A stretch of 64,000 nt of DNA from Candidatus Omnitrophota bacterium (GTDB lineage Bacteria > Hinthialibacterota > Hinthialibacteria > Hinthialibacterales > Hinthialibacteraceae), in NCBI GenBank assembly GCA_040755155.1, contig JBFMBP010000136.1, forward strand, positions 1 to 64,000, given 5' to 3'. A model generated the notes under the pieces. The model saw only the letters and a list, made by a program, of their open reading frames with translations. It ran no database searches and was not told the DNA's origin. A program made the translations under genes and the position numbers. Within the stretch, counting starts at the first letter, position 1. Each line of letters begins with the position of its first letter. Below, one piece after another: positions 1-8,235 of this stretch.

Positions 1-3
1 AGT

Positions 4-30
4 GACTGGGAGACTCCCAGTCTCCCAGTC
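4..30. repeat. GACTGGGA inverted/tandem repeat
   Basis: GACTGGGA (4-11), a GAC spacer and TCCCAGTC (15-22) form a perfect palindrome, followed at once by a second TCCCAGTC (23-30). It abuts the stop codon of the lptG-like gene. The same octamer recurs in other intergenic regions of the window (4265-4306, 19147-19166, 22422-22510), so this is one member of a dispersed simple repeat family. It could act as a transcript-end hairpin. Confidence 0.7.
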
Positions 31-1140
31 TTAAATCTCTTCCCGTAGTTGATAAAAGAAATAAATCGTTAGAGAAAAACAAACGAGATTCGGCGCCCAT
101 GCGCTGAGCCAAGCGGGCATTGCGCCGTTTTCGGCCAAGCTTCTGCCGAAGGAAAGCGACATGTAATAAGCGATCACCGCCAATAATCCCAGTCCGATGC
201 CGAATGTCTTCCCTTTTGATCTCATGCGCAAGCAAACGGCGTAGGCCAGCATTCCCAGAAAAAACGCCGCAAAAGGAAATGCCTCCTTGATGCGCAGATG
301 CGGCAAGAATGCGCGCGGGTCTTGCCCCGCTCCACGTACGGATTTCACGATCCGGGCCAAATCTTTTCGCGACATTTGTTCGATATCTTGGGTTATGCGG
401 TCGAAATCCGCCGGCGTCCTGTCGATCCATCGTTCGTCTTCCGTAACGATGTCCCTGGAGATCGATCCGTCCTCGTTGATCTCGCGGGCGACCATATCTT
501 TTACTCTCCAGGCGCCTTTCGCCTCATTCCATACTGCCCGTTCGGCGTCGTACCGGGCGGAAAGAGTTTTATTGGGGCCTTGAAATCGAAAGATGGTCAA
601 GCCTTTGATCTCCTTGGCGTAGGGCGAATATTCCCTCGCGTAATAAATCTGATCGCCTTCTCCATGAAGCCATAATTCGGGACCTCCGGATACTCCCAAA
701 CCGCCGCCCTTGATCCGAATCTGCATAATGGCGCGGGCTTGGGCCGCAAACGGACCGGCTATATCTTCGTTGACGAAAAAAAACGTCAGAATCGTCGCCG
801 CCAGAGCCGCTCCAATGGGAACGGCCAGGCGCAACGGACTGTATCCGGCGATGAACAACATCAGCAATTCGTTATGCCGTATCAGAGAAACCATCGCGGC
901 GACGACGGATAGGACGACGACGATAGGGATGGATTTCACCCATTCGTGGGGAAAACTGAGTACGATGTAGGAGACGCAAGGACCGAAGGAGGCGTTATAT
1001 TCCATCATCTTCCCCAGGTCGGTAAACAACACCAGGGTAAAGGAAAGCGCGGCGAAGAGGCCAAGGTTGAAGGCGAGCGTCCGCCATAATTCCTTCAGGA
1101 TCAAGACGTCGGCGGTTCTTAACATCGGAATCGTTCGCAT
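31..1140 (-). CDS. lptG: LptF/LptG-family lipopolysaccharide transport permease (second of pair)
   Basis: A 369-residue inner-membrane permease of the YjgP/YjgQ family. LptF and LptG form the membrane part of the LptB2FG ABC exporter that extracts lipopolysaccharide from the inner membrane. Three hydrophobic segments lie in about residues 18-125, a soluble periplasmic region follows (about 130-275), and three more membrane segments close the protein (about 290-365), the standard family topology and length. The gene follows the other permease gene with a 3-nt gap, so the two are almost certainly co-transcribed. The assignment to LptG rather than LptF rests on gene order only. LptA, LptB and LptC are not in the window. 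Confidence 0.85.
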   Translation of the reverse strand: MRTIPMLRTADVLILKELWRTLAFNLGLFAALSFTLVLFTDLGKMMEYNASFGPCVSYIVLSFPHEWVKSIPIVVVLSVVAAMVSLIRHNELLMLFIAGYSPLRLAVPIGAALAATILTFFFVNEDIAGPFAAQARAIMQIRIKGGGLGVSGGPELWLHGEGDQIYYAREYSPYAKEIKGLTIFRFQGPNKTLSARYDAERAVWNEAKGAWRVKDMVAREINEDGSISRDIVTEDERWIDRTPADFDRITQDIEQMSRKDLARIVKSVRGAGQDPRAFLPHLRIKEAFPFAAFFLGMLAYAVCLRMRSKGKTFGIGLGLLAVIAYYMSLSFGRSLAENGAMPAWLSAWAPNLVCFSLTIYFFYQLREEI

Positions 1141-1143
1141 GGT

Positions 1144-2313
1144 TCAAACCCGCCGCGTTCTCAGGTAAAGATGAACTGCCAACAATAGACTGACGAAGTT
1201 CGGAATCCATAAGCCGAACCAGACGGATACGGTTCCTTCCATCGCATTCGCCTTACCGAAATTCATCAGCAAGTGATAAACGAAGATCACCCCAATCGTT
1301 GCGGCATAGCTGGAAGATCGTTTTCCGGCGCCGGTTTGCATCCCCAACAACGCTCCGATGAACGCCATGATGAGAGCGGCTGAAGGCAAACTGCTTCTCG
1401 TCGTCAATTCGACTTGGGCGGAACGGATTAAGCTCAAGTAATAACGAAGCATTTGCCTCTCCATCTCCGTGGGATTGGGCTTGTTTTCCTTGATATAGGC
1501 TTTCTTGTTGAAGGCGACGATTTCATGGAGTTGCTTGTTGCTTTGATGCGATTCCATTCTGCCGAATTTCATCAGGGTTCGGAGCAAATCGGGAATGCTG
1601 ACGGAAAAGAGCATTTTTCGAAATCGGATCGCTACATCCGTATCGGGCGATGGCATCTGGTGCAGCACGCCTGCTTCCATATCGAATTGAAGCGACTTGT
1701 TTTCAGGCGAATAATGGATGGAGCCGGTGGGCGCTGAAATGACGCCGGCGATGGAATATCCCTCCGAAGGTTTTTCCGGATCTTCGCGCTTTTCGAATAC
1801 GCGCAAATTTCTCATCTCTCCCGGCGCAATGTCGCTGCAAAAAATTACGTATTTTCTCAGATCATTATACTTTCCCGGCTGCAAACTTCCCGTTGCCGTA
1901 TTCTGCAAAACATCCGCCGCCACATCCCTCATGATGCGCAATCCTTTCGGCGCGATGCGCTGCCCCCACCAAAAGAGCGTCAATGTCAGCAGGCAGCCTA
2001 TAATCAATGCGGGCGTCAATAACTGCAAGGCGGAATACCCCGCCGCCTGCAAAGCGGTCAATTCGTTGTCGAGCGCCAAGCGTCCATAGACTAGCAGGCA
2101 CGACAATAATACGGCCATAGGAAGGGTCATCATCATAATCGAGGGCAGCATGGAAAAAAGAATCGTTACGGTCGATGAAAAACTCGCTCCCGCCACGAGA
2201 AGGCCGGTCAAATTGAATACGGGCTTCAATAGAAATACGAACGAAAACAGAACAGCGCCCTCGGTGATGGCGGCAAGCAATTCCAAGAGAATGGCGCGAT
2301 CGATGATCTTCAT
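1144..2313 (-). CDS. lptF: LptF/LptG-family lipopolysaccharide transport permease (first of pair)
   Basis: A YjgP/YjgQ-family permease of about 389 residues from the chosen start at MKIIDRAIL. Two hydrophobic N-terminal segments, a third around residue 100, a large periplasmic domain and three C-terminal membrane segments ending in a basic RTRRV tail match the LptF/LptG fold. An in-frame ATG exists at 2397, but it sits directly against the T-run of the ilvD terminator hairpin, and the 28 extra residues are basic and not membrane-like, so 2313 is preferred. Together with the downstream permease it implies a lipopolysaccharide-bearing outer membrane. Confidence 0.85.
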   Translation of the reverse strand: MKIIDRAILLELLAAITEGAVLFSFVFLLKPVFNLTGLLVAGASFSSTVTILFSMLPSIMMMTLPMAVLLSCLLVYGRLALDNELTALQAAGYSALQLLTPALIIGCLLTLTLFWWGQRIAPKGLRIMRDVAADVLQNTATGSLQPGKYNDLRKYVIFCSDIAPGEMRNLRVFEKREDPEKPSEGYSIAGVISAPTGSIHYSPENKSLQFDMEAGVLHQMPSPDTDVAIRFRKMLFSVSIPDLLRTLMKFGRMESHQSNKQLHEIVAFNKKAYIKENKPNPTEMERQMLRYYLSLIRSAQVELTTRSSLPSAALIMAFIGALLGMQTGAGKRSSSYAATIGVIFVYHLLMNFGKANAMEGTVSVWFGLWIPNFVSLLLAVHLYLRTRRV

Positions 2314-2397
2314 CCATCGCCTGCGCCGCCCGATCCAACCCATTTGCGTCATATCTGGAATCGCCGCCAATCTCATAAGCCTATTCCAACCCTGCAT

Positions 2398-2426
2398 GAA
2401 AAGGGGGACGCTAGAGCGCGTCCCCC
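2398..2426 (-). terminator. rho-independent terminator after ilvD
   Basis: On the minus strand GGGGGACGC pairs with GCGTCCCCC (9 bp, 6-nt loop) and is followed by TTTT. It lies 20 nt beyond the ilvD stop codon and ends at the alternative upstream ATG of lptF. Confidence 0.75.
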
Positions 2427-2445
2427 GGCCATTTGCATCTACTGG

Positions 2446-4107
2446 TTATTTTGGGAAAACAGCTCCCTGTGCTGCGGATAACACGCCCCGCGCATAACGG
2501 GCAATGACGCCGGTCTTGATCTTCGGTTCCGGACGCGTCCACTTTAGCCGCCGCTTTTGCAACTCTTCGTCGGATAGTTTTACGTGGATGGCATGGTTGG
2601 CGATATCGATCTCGATAATATCGCCTTCTTCCAGCAGTCCAATCGGTCCGCCTTCCATGGCTTCGGGAGAAATATGGCCGATGGACGCCCCCGATGTAGC
2701 GCCGGAAAAGCGTCCGTCGGTAATCAACGCCACTTTCGAGTCCATACCCATCCCTCGGACGGCGGATGTGGGCGTCAGCATTTCCGGCATTCCCGGCCCC
2801 CCTTTGGGACCCTCATAGCGCAGGACGACGACGTCGCCTTCCTTGATCTCCTTGGCGAAAATCGCCCGTACCGCTTCGCTTTCCGAATTGTAGATGCGCG
2901 CCGGGCCGCTATGCTTCATCATTTCCGGCGAAACCGCCGCCGCTTTCACCACGCTGCCGTCGGGAGCGAGGTTGCCGTAGAGACAGCAAAGGCCGCCCGT
3001 CTCGTGATAAGGATTTTCCAAGGGACGGATGACGTCGCTGCTGCCCGGCTTGGATTTGGCGATGTTCTCTCCCAGCGTCTTGCCGGTAACAGAAATCGCT
3101 TTTTCATGAATGATATCCTTTTTCGACAGGGTCTTCAAAATAGAAGAAACGCCGCCGGCGCGGTCGAGGTCTTCCATGTGGAAAGGCCCGGCGGGTGACA
3201 TGCTGCAAATATGCGGTGTCTTCGCTCCGATGCGGTTGAAATCGGCTAGTGTGATATCCACGTCCGCTTCATAGGCAATAGCGGGAATGTGCAGCGACGT
3301 GTTCGTCGAGCCGCCGAAAGCCATATCCAGCGCGATGGCGTTCTCGAACGCCTCCTTAGTAAGGATATCCCTGGCTTTGACGCCCCGGCGCACTAAATCC
3401 ATAATCTGAACGCCCGCCCTTTGCGCCAGGCGCAGCCGGTCAGCGAAAACCGCTGGAATCGTGCCGTTGCCGGGCAATGCAATGCCCAGCGCTTCCGAGA
3501 TGCAGCTCATGGAATTGGCGGTGAACATGCCGGAGCAGGCGCCGGTTCCGGGACAAGCGGTGGCGCAGGATTCTTCGTAATCGGTTGGAGAGATTTGCCC
3601 CTGTTTGGCGGCGGCGATGCGGACGAACAATGTGTTCAAGTCGATGGCCTCGCCGCGTTCGTAACCCGCCAGCATCGGCCCGCCGGTGATGAGAATCGCG
3701 GGAATATTCAAGCGCGCCGCAGCCATCAGCATTCCGGGAGTGATTTTATCGCAGTTGGAGACGAGAACGAGACCGTCGAAAGGATGCGCCATCGCCATGA
3801 TTTCCACGCTATCGGCGATGGTTTCGCGGCTCACGAGGGAATAGCGCATCCCCACGTGATTCATGGCGATGCCGTCGTCGACGGCGATCGTGCCGAATTC
3901 CACCGGCGTGCCCCCCGACATGAGAATGCCGCGTTTGACGGCGTTGCTGATTTTGTTCAATTCCACATGCCCCGGCACGATTTCGTTATAGGAATTGGCG
4001 ATTCCTATAATCGGCTTGTCCAAATCCTCTTTGGAGAGGCCGGTTGCGTACCATAAACTGCGATGGGGGCCTTTTTCGACTCCCGTTTTCATGACATCGC
4101 TTCGCAT
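2446..4107 (-). CDS. ilvD: dihydroxy-acid dehydratase
   Basis: IlvD dehydrates 2,3-dihydroxy-3-methylbutanoate (and -pentanoate) to the 2-oxo acids that precede valine, leucine and isoleucine. The 553-residue length is typical. The family's cysteine motifs are visible: [10 protein letters not shown] near residue 120 and [20 protein letters not shown] near residue 180-200, which hold the Fe-S cluster, and [12 protein letters not shown] near the C-terminus. The start is supported by an AAAGGA sequence 7 nt upstream. It stands alone: no ilvB, ilvC or leu genes are adjacent, and a terminator follows. Confidence 0.97.
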   Translation of the reverse strand: MRSDVMKTGVEKGPHRSLWYATGLSKEDLDKPIIGIANSYNEIVPGHVELNKISNAVKRGILMSGGTPVEFGTIAVDDGIAMNHVGMRYSLVSRETIADSVEIMAMAHPFDGLVLVSNCDKITPGMLMAAARLNIPAILITGGPMLAGYERGEAIDLNTLFVRIAAAKQGQISPTDYEESCATACPGTGACSGMFTANSMSCISEALGIALPGNGTIPAVFADRLRLAQRAGVQIMDLVRRGVKARDILTKEAFENAIALDMAFGGSTNTSLHIPAIAYEADVDITLADFNRIGAKTPHICSMSPAGPFHMEDLDRAGGVSSILKTLSKKDIIHEKAISVTGKTLGENIAKSKPGSSDVIRPLENPYHETGGLCCLYGNLAPDGSVVKAAAVSPEMMKHSGPARIYNSESEAVRAIFAKEIKEGDVVVLRYEGPKGGPGMPEMLTPTSAVRGMGMDSKVALITDGRFSGATSGASIGHISPEAMEGGPIGLLEEGDIIEIDIANHAIHVKLSDEELQKRRLKWTRPEPKIKTGVIARYARGVLSAAQGAVFPK

Positions 4108-4212
4108 ATCCGCAATCCTTTCTCGATAAATGTTTTCTTATTTTAGTCCTATTTCATGCGACATCTAAGTCGTAATGGCGAGCTGCGAGCTAACTCTACA
4201 ATTCAAATTCGC

Positions 4213-4247
4213 TAGGGTGGGCTACGCTTCGCTTTGAGCCCACCCTA
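4213..4247. repeat. REP-like palindrome, TAGGGTGGGCT family
   Basis: TAGGGTGGGCT (4213-4223) and AGCCCACCCTA (4237-4247) form an 11-bp perfect stem around a 13-nt loop containing CGCTTCGCTT. Thirty-two consecutive bases of it recur exactly, in reverse orientation, at 19193-19224. A related sequence with the same loop core lies at 34739-34771. Such extragenic palindromes are often mobilised by RAYT transposases; none is seen here. Confidence 0.85.
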
Positions 4248-4264
4248 CACATCTAGGCGCTCCG

Positions 4265-4306
4265 TCTCCAATTCTCCCTGTCTCCCAGTCCCGCCGTCCC
4301 ACAGTC
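4265..4306. repeat. CTCCCAGTC dispersed repeat
   Basis: A run of related units (GTCTCC, CTCCCTG, TCTCCCAGTC, CCGTCCCACAGTC) in the same family as the palindrome at the window start. It lies in the intergenic region between the divergent ilvD and GT-C glycosyltransferase genes. Confidence 0.55.
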
Positions 4307-4357
4307 CTGTTTTACTCCGCTCCTGAAAACGCCGCCTTGTCGATATGATAATAGGCC

Positions 4358-6037
4358 ATGAACGAAAATCCAATTTGCGAATCCGCGGCCGCAGAAACTC
4401 CAATGGCATCCCCGCCTGTGGAAGAGAGTGCGCCATCCTCTTGGCTTCATGGCTGGTTCGGGTTGGGGATACAGTGTCTCTTCCCCATTCTGCTCTTCGG
4501 CGCCTGGCTCCTGGCGCTTCCTTTCGGCCTTGTGGACGACGCCTTTATCCCGATGGTTTACGCTCGCAATTTAGTACAAGGACACGGCCTCGTCTTTTAT
4601 CCCGGCGGCGAGCGGGTGGAAGGCTTCACCAGTCCCGCTTGGACGACGCTGCTGGCTCTGTTCCAATCGCTTGGTTTTCCGCTCCCGTCGATGGCTTATG
4701 CGTCGGGAATCGTCTGCGGCTTGGGCGTTCTTTTTTTCACTGTTCTTCTCTATCGCTGGATATTCGAACCGCAAGAAAATGCACCCGTATTCAACGCCTG
4801 GTTTTGGCCGATGGCGGCGGCGATGGCCGTCGTTTCCGACGCCGCCTTTCCTGCTTGGTCCGCCTCCGGCATGGAAACTGCGCTTTATACTTTGTTATTG
4901 CTAATGCTGATCGCTTCTTTATACAAAGGATGGAATATTCGAATCTCAGCGCTCATGCTGTTGGCACTCTCGCTGATCCGTCCGGAAGGCCCGGCGTTTC
5001 TGCTTCCCGCCGTCATAATCCATCTATCGCGCAGAAATTCCTTTCGATCGATAATCCGCTCCTATTCGCTCTATTTTCTTTTGCCGCTAGCCGCTCTCTT
5101 CATTTTCCGCCTCGCTTATTTCGGCTACGCTTTTCCTAATTCTTTCTACGCCAAGCACGATTATGGGGGATTGGCGATAATCGATAGGGGAATCAATTAC
5201 ATTATTACATATTTCCAACCCCGCCCGATTTTCGGCTTTGTTCTTCTTTGTTTCGCCTGGAAGGGACGCGATAACCGGCGTTCATGCAACATCGTATTGA
5301 TGTTCGTCCTAACTCATATCTTTCTCGTCATCGCCGAAGGCGGCGACCATTTCGCATTGCATCGTTTCATGGTTCCCGCCTTGCCTCTATTGTCCATCCT
5401 TTTCATTCGCGGAGTGCAATTATGCTTCGAACGGCTTTTTATGAATAAAATGAAGCCGTCTCGTCTACGTCTTGCGCAATCTGCCGCCGTTATATTCGTC
5501 ATGATTCTCCTCATTTCCAACCTGATCCGAATCTTCGAATATCGCGCCGATGACGAATACCATTTCTCTAAAAGAGCGCGCTGGATGCTCGACGAAGCCG
5601 CTTGGGCTAAGAATTGGTCGCAAATGGGAAAATGGCTGAAAGAGAAATATCCGCCGGGAACCGTAATCGCCGTCATGACGGCGGGCGCTATCCCCTATTA
5701 CAGCGAATTGAATTGCATCGATATGGCGGGCATCAACGACGTAACCATCGCCCATACGCCCGCTAGCGACCTCTCCCGCCACTTCGCCGGACACGAAAAA
5801 AGCAACGTCAATTACGTTCTCAGCCGCCAGCCGCGCTTCATCCAACTTTTTCCTCTTCTTTTTTTCAACGCCTATCCCTATCCTGAAAACCGGTTGGAAC
5901 GGCTGCTTTATTACCCAGCGCAGCAAGACCTCTGGCATCACCCTCTTTTTCACGAAACTTACGGTTACAATACGGAAGAAACAACATACGGATATATTTC
6001 CTATTTCGAACGGTTGCAGGACGCTGATGGACGATAA
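4358..6037 (+). CDS. GT-C-fold membrane glycosyltransferase (GT39/AftB-like)
   Basis: A 559-residue polytopic membrane protein. After a soluble 30-residue N-terminus and the first membrane helix comes VDDAFIPMVYARNLVQGHG with GERVEGFTS about 15 residues later. This is the first-loop Asp-Asp signature of polyprenyl-phosphate-sugar-dependent GT-C enzymes, as in the actinobacterial AftB group. About ten further hydrophobic segments follow, then a soluble C-terminal domain from about residue 400. It probably moves a sugar from a lipid carrier to a glycan or protein on the periplasmic side; donor and acceptor cannot be read from sequence. Its last 11 nt overlap the downstream radical SAM gene, so the two are likely translationally coupled. 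Confidence 0.75.
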   Translation: MNENPICESAAAETPMASPPVEESAPSSWLHGWFGLGIQCLFPILLFGAWLLALPFGLVDDAFIPMVYARNLVQGHGLVFYPGGERVEGFTSPAWTTLLALFQSLGFPLPSMAYASGIVCGLGVLFFTVLLYRWIFEPQENAPVFNAWFWPMAAAMAVVSDAAFPAWSASGMETALYTLLLLMLIASLYKGWNIRISALMLLALSLIRPEGPAFLLPAVIIHLSRRNSFRSIIRSYSLYFLLPLAALFIFRLAYFGYAFPNSFYAKHDYGGLAIIDRGINYIITYFQPRPIFGFVLLCFAWKGRDNRRSCNIVLMFVLTHIFLVIAEGGDHFALHRFMVPALPLLSILFIRGVQLCFERLFMNKMKPSRLRLAQSAAVIFVMILLISNLIRIFEYRADDEYHFSKRARWMLDEAAWAKNWSQMGKWLKEKYPPGTVIAVMTAGAIPYYSELNCIDMAGINDVTIAHTPASDLSRHFAGHEKSNVNYVLSRQPRFIQLFPLLFFNAYPYPENRLERLLYYPAQQDLWHHPLFHETYGYNTEETTYGYISYFERLQDADGR

Positions 6038-7025
6038 ACGGTATTATTCTTTCGGAAAATATTTAAAGGAGCGCTTCGGCTGCCGCGTGCACAAGGTGGC
6101 TATCGATGCGGGCTTCACCTGTCCTAACATCGACGGAACCAAAGGCGTGGGCGGATGCACCTACTGCAACAACAAGGGCTTCAGTTTCAACAGCCGCGTT
6201 CATTCCCGCCCCATCCGCGAACAAATCGAAGACGGAATCGCCTTTATGCGAGGGCGTTTTAAAGCGACGAAATTCATGGCTTATTGGCAGGCCTACAGCA
6301 ACACCTACGCGCCGGTAAACCAATTGAAAAGCTTTTACGATGAAATTCTTCCCTTCGAGGACATCGTCTCCATGGCCGTCGGCACCCGCCCCGATTGCAT
6401 TTCGCCCCGTTCGCTGGACCTGTTGGAATCCTATTCCGATCAAAGAGAAATCTGGGTGGAATACGGCCTGCAAAGCAGCCACAACCGCACGTTGGAGCGC
6501 ATCAACCGCCTCCACGACTACGAAAATTTTCTGTGGGCTATCGATAAAACGGCGGGCCGCAATCTAAAAATCTGCGTCCACGTAATTCTGGGATTGCCGG
6601 GCGAGAGCCGCGAAGAGATGTTGCAAACCGCCGAACGCCTCGCTCCGCTTCCCTTCCATAGCATCAAAATCCATCTCTTGCACGTCATGAAAAATACGGA
6701 GATGGAAAAGCAATACCTGCGCGGCGAGTTTGAAATATTTACGATGGAGGAATACATCCAAACCGTCTGCGATTTCGTGGAGCGCCTGCCCGCCGACATC
6801 AGCGTCCAACGTCTGACCGCCGACGCGCCCCCTGACGTCCTCGTCGCTCCATTATGGTGCCTTGAACGGCAGACGATTTACCACAAAATCGACGAAGAAC
6901 TCGAACGCCGCAACGCTTATCAGGGAATTCGCGTTCCCCTCGGCGTCCGCAATGACGATTCCTGGCGGCTGCTAGCCAACAACGGTGCCGCTTCCAAATA
7001 CGCCCTCGCCGAAATCGCTTCCTGA
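6027..7025 (+). CDS. YhcC-like radical SAM protein (TIGR01212 family)
   Basis: A 332-residue radical SAM enzyme. The opening RYYSFGKYLKERFGCRVHKVAIDAGFTCPN and the cluster motif CPNIDGTKGVGGCTYCNN (three cysteines, with the wide first spacing of this family) match the YhcC/TIGR01212 group. Later blocks YGLQSSHNRTLERINRLHDY and VHVILGLPGESREEM also fit. Members bind a 4Fe-4S cluster and S-adenosylmethionine; the physiological substrate of the family is not established. It starts inside the preceding glycosyltransferase gene, in another frame. Confidence 0.88.
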   Translation: MDDKRYYSFGKYLKERFGCRVHKVAIDAGFTCPNIDGTKGVGGCTYCNNKGFSFNSRVHSRPIREQIEDGIAFMRGRFKATKFMAYWQAYSNTYAPVNQLKSFYDEILPFEDIVSMAVGTRPDCISPRSLDLLESYSDQREIWVEYGLQSSHNRTLERINRLHDYENFLWAIDKTAGRNLKICVHVILGLPGESREEMLQTAERLAPLPFHSIKIHLLHVMKNTEMEKQYLRGEFEIFTMEEYIQTVCDFVERLPADISVQRLTADAPPDVLVAPLWCLERQTIYHKIDEELERRNAYQGIRVPLGVRNDDSWRLLANNGAASKYALAEIAS

Positions 7026-7040
7026 TTTCCCTTCAAGCAG

Positions 7041-7079
7041 AAATTCTCAAGGGCAAAAACAACTTTGCCCTTGCCACCC
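7041..7079. repeat. AAGGGCAAA hairpin element, copy 1
   Basis: CAAGGGCAAA (7048-7057) and TTTGCCCTTG (7064-7073) form a perfect 10-bp stem with a 6-nt loop, flanked by TTCT and CCACCC. A diverged copy in reverse orientation lies at 19259-19295, where the flanks CTCAAGGG and CTTGCCACCC are retained but the stem is damaged. No T-run follows, so it is not an obvious terminator. Confidence 0.6.
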
Positions 7080-7183
7080 GGCATGGGTTGCACTGCCTCG
7101 CTCTGTCATGTCCAGCCAACGTCGCCGGTGCACTGGCTTGTTATGGCAGATGTCATCCGAGCATCTCGATGTCCATGTAATCC

Positions 7184-7945
7184 TTATGTCAGCTTACTCA
7201 TGATGTTCTTGAATCTCGTTCCACTGACCGGACGCTCCACAATCTGCCTTCCATCGTAGATAATGCTGAACACGCCATAGGGCGTCGGAAGTTCCCTTGA
7301 TGCCTTGGCGCTCTTGATTCGAACCACTTTCGGCTTCAGCCCCAGGACTCGGGCCGCTTGCGAAATATCCTCCACACACTTTGGGATCATAGGGCACTGA
7401 TCGGCAGCCAGGATCGTGAGACCCTTTTTGTACTTCTTCAATACTCGCTCTCTTTCAACGATGAAACGAGGATCAGGCGCTGTTGCCTTGAACTTCTTGA
7501 CGAGCAGCTCGTACGGAGGGCTGCTCTCCACCGAGACAAAACCCGCCTTGATGAAAAAATCACTTCGCGCCATGAAGCTATCTGAACTTGCGACAACTGC
7601 GACCCCTCGACACTTGCTCTTCTTCGCGTCCCTCAGACAACTATCCAGCAAGAGAGCGCCGAGTCCTTTCCCCGTGTGCTTGCTATTGACCATCAAGCAA
7701 TGGATGACAAGGTAACCCTCCGCCTCGACGGGTCTCCACGCATGACTGCCAGGGGCATACTCGATCATCCCGATATCGCCGAATTCGCGTGAGCGGAGCA
7801 CCTTGAACCTCAAGCCTTCCGCGTAACGCTTCTTAAGCCAATCCAACTTGCGACGACGTCCTTCGTTCTTGCCGCTCTTGTAGCGGCAGATGATACAACC
7901 GCCGATGTTGTCGGCATTGGTGTCGACGACCTCGTACTCTCTCAT
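7184..7945 (-). CDS. GNAT acetyltransferase with C-terminal YoaP-like domain
   Basis: A 253-residue protein. About residues 1-150 form a GNAT N-acetyltransferase domain: HCLMVNSKHTGKGLGALLLDSC contains the acetyl-CoA-binding glycine loop, and FFIKAGF is the usual late motif. About residues 165-253 (GLTILAADQCPMIPKC ... LPTPYGVFSIIYDGR) match the YoaP-like domain found behind GNAT domains in other bacteria; its role is unknown. The start is supported by CGGAGGATCAGG before the ATG. The gene is isolated between repeats, and its wording looks slightly different from its neighbours, so acquisition is possible. Confidence 0.8.
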   Translation of the reverse strand: MREYEVVDTNADNIGGCIICRYKSGKNEGRRRKLDWLKKRYAEGLRFKVLRSREFGDIGMIEYAPGSHAWRPVEAEGYLVIHCLMVNSKHTGKGLGALLLDSCLRDAKKSKCRGVAVVASSDSFMARSDFFIKAGFVSVESSPPYELLVKKFKATAPDPRFIVERERVLKKYKKGLTILAADQCPMIPKCVEDISQAARVLGLKPKVVRIKSAKASRELPTPYGVFSIIYDGRQIVERPVSGTRFKNIMSKLT

Positions 7946-7991
7946 CCTGATCCTCCGCTCGGTCTTGTCAGACTGCGTTGCGGCAGCCTAC

Positions 7992-8017
7992 GAGCGCCAT
8001 AACAATATATTCAATAG
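7992..8017 (-). promoter_or_regulatory. bipartite motif CTATTGAATA-N5-TTATGGCGCTC
   Basis: Upstream of the GNAT-YoaP gene, 46 nt before its ATG, the minus strand reads CTATTGAATA, 5 nt, TTATGGCGCTC. The same 10-mer and 11-mer occur 53 nt upstream of the cytochrome c gene (12723-12745) with a 2-nt spacer. Same strand and similar distance to the start suggest a shared promoter or operator element; the function is inferred. Confidence 0.4.
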
Positions 8018-8126
8018 TTTCTATATTTTATGCCATTTTTTCTTAAGCAACCAAGTCAAATCCATATAAAATACACCTATTTTCTTGCTAAGGTTTCTGC
8101 AAATGCGCTTTCAGATAGAAATGAAG

Positions 8127-8204
8127 GATGGGTCGCGTTTTTTGACCCATCAATTGCTCCATTTCATAAATATCGATGGGTCAAACGGCGTGATCCATCC
8201 TACG
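8127..8204. repeat. two GATGGGTC palindromes
   Basis: First: GATGGGTC (8127-8134), 9-nt loop, GACCCATC (8144-8151). Second: GATGGGTC (8175-8182), 9-nt loop, GATCCATC (8192-8199), then CTACG. The second resembles the common GTAGGATGGGTT-type extragenic palindromes. A short ATTCATC triplication (about 8208-8227) separates them from the barrel gene. Confidence 0.65.
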
Positions 8205-8235
8205 TTTCTCATCATTCATCATTCATCACTGCTGT

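Noticed and set aside
2314-2397. longer LptF N-terminus
   Set aside because: The ATG at 2397 directly abuts the T-run of the ilvD terminator, and the extra residues are basic and not conserved-looking.
7078-7092. sigma-54 promoter (GGCATGGGTTGCAC)
   Set aside because: The distance between GG and GC is 8 nt rather than the required 10, and no gene starts downstream on that strand.
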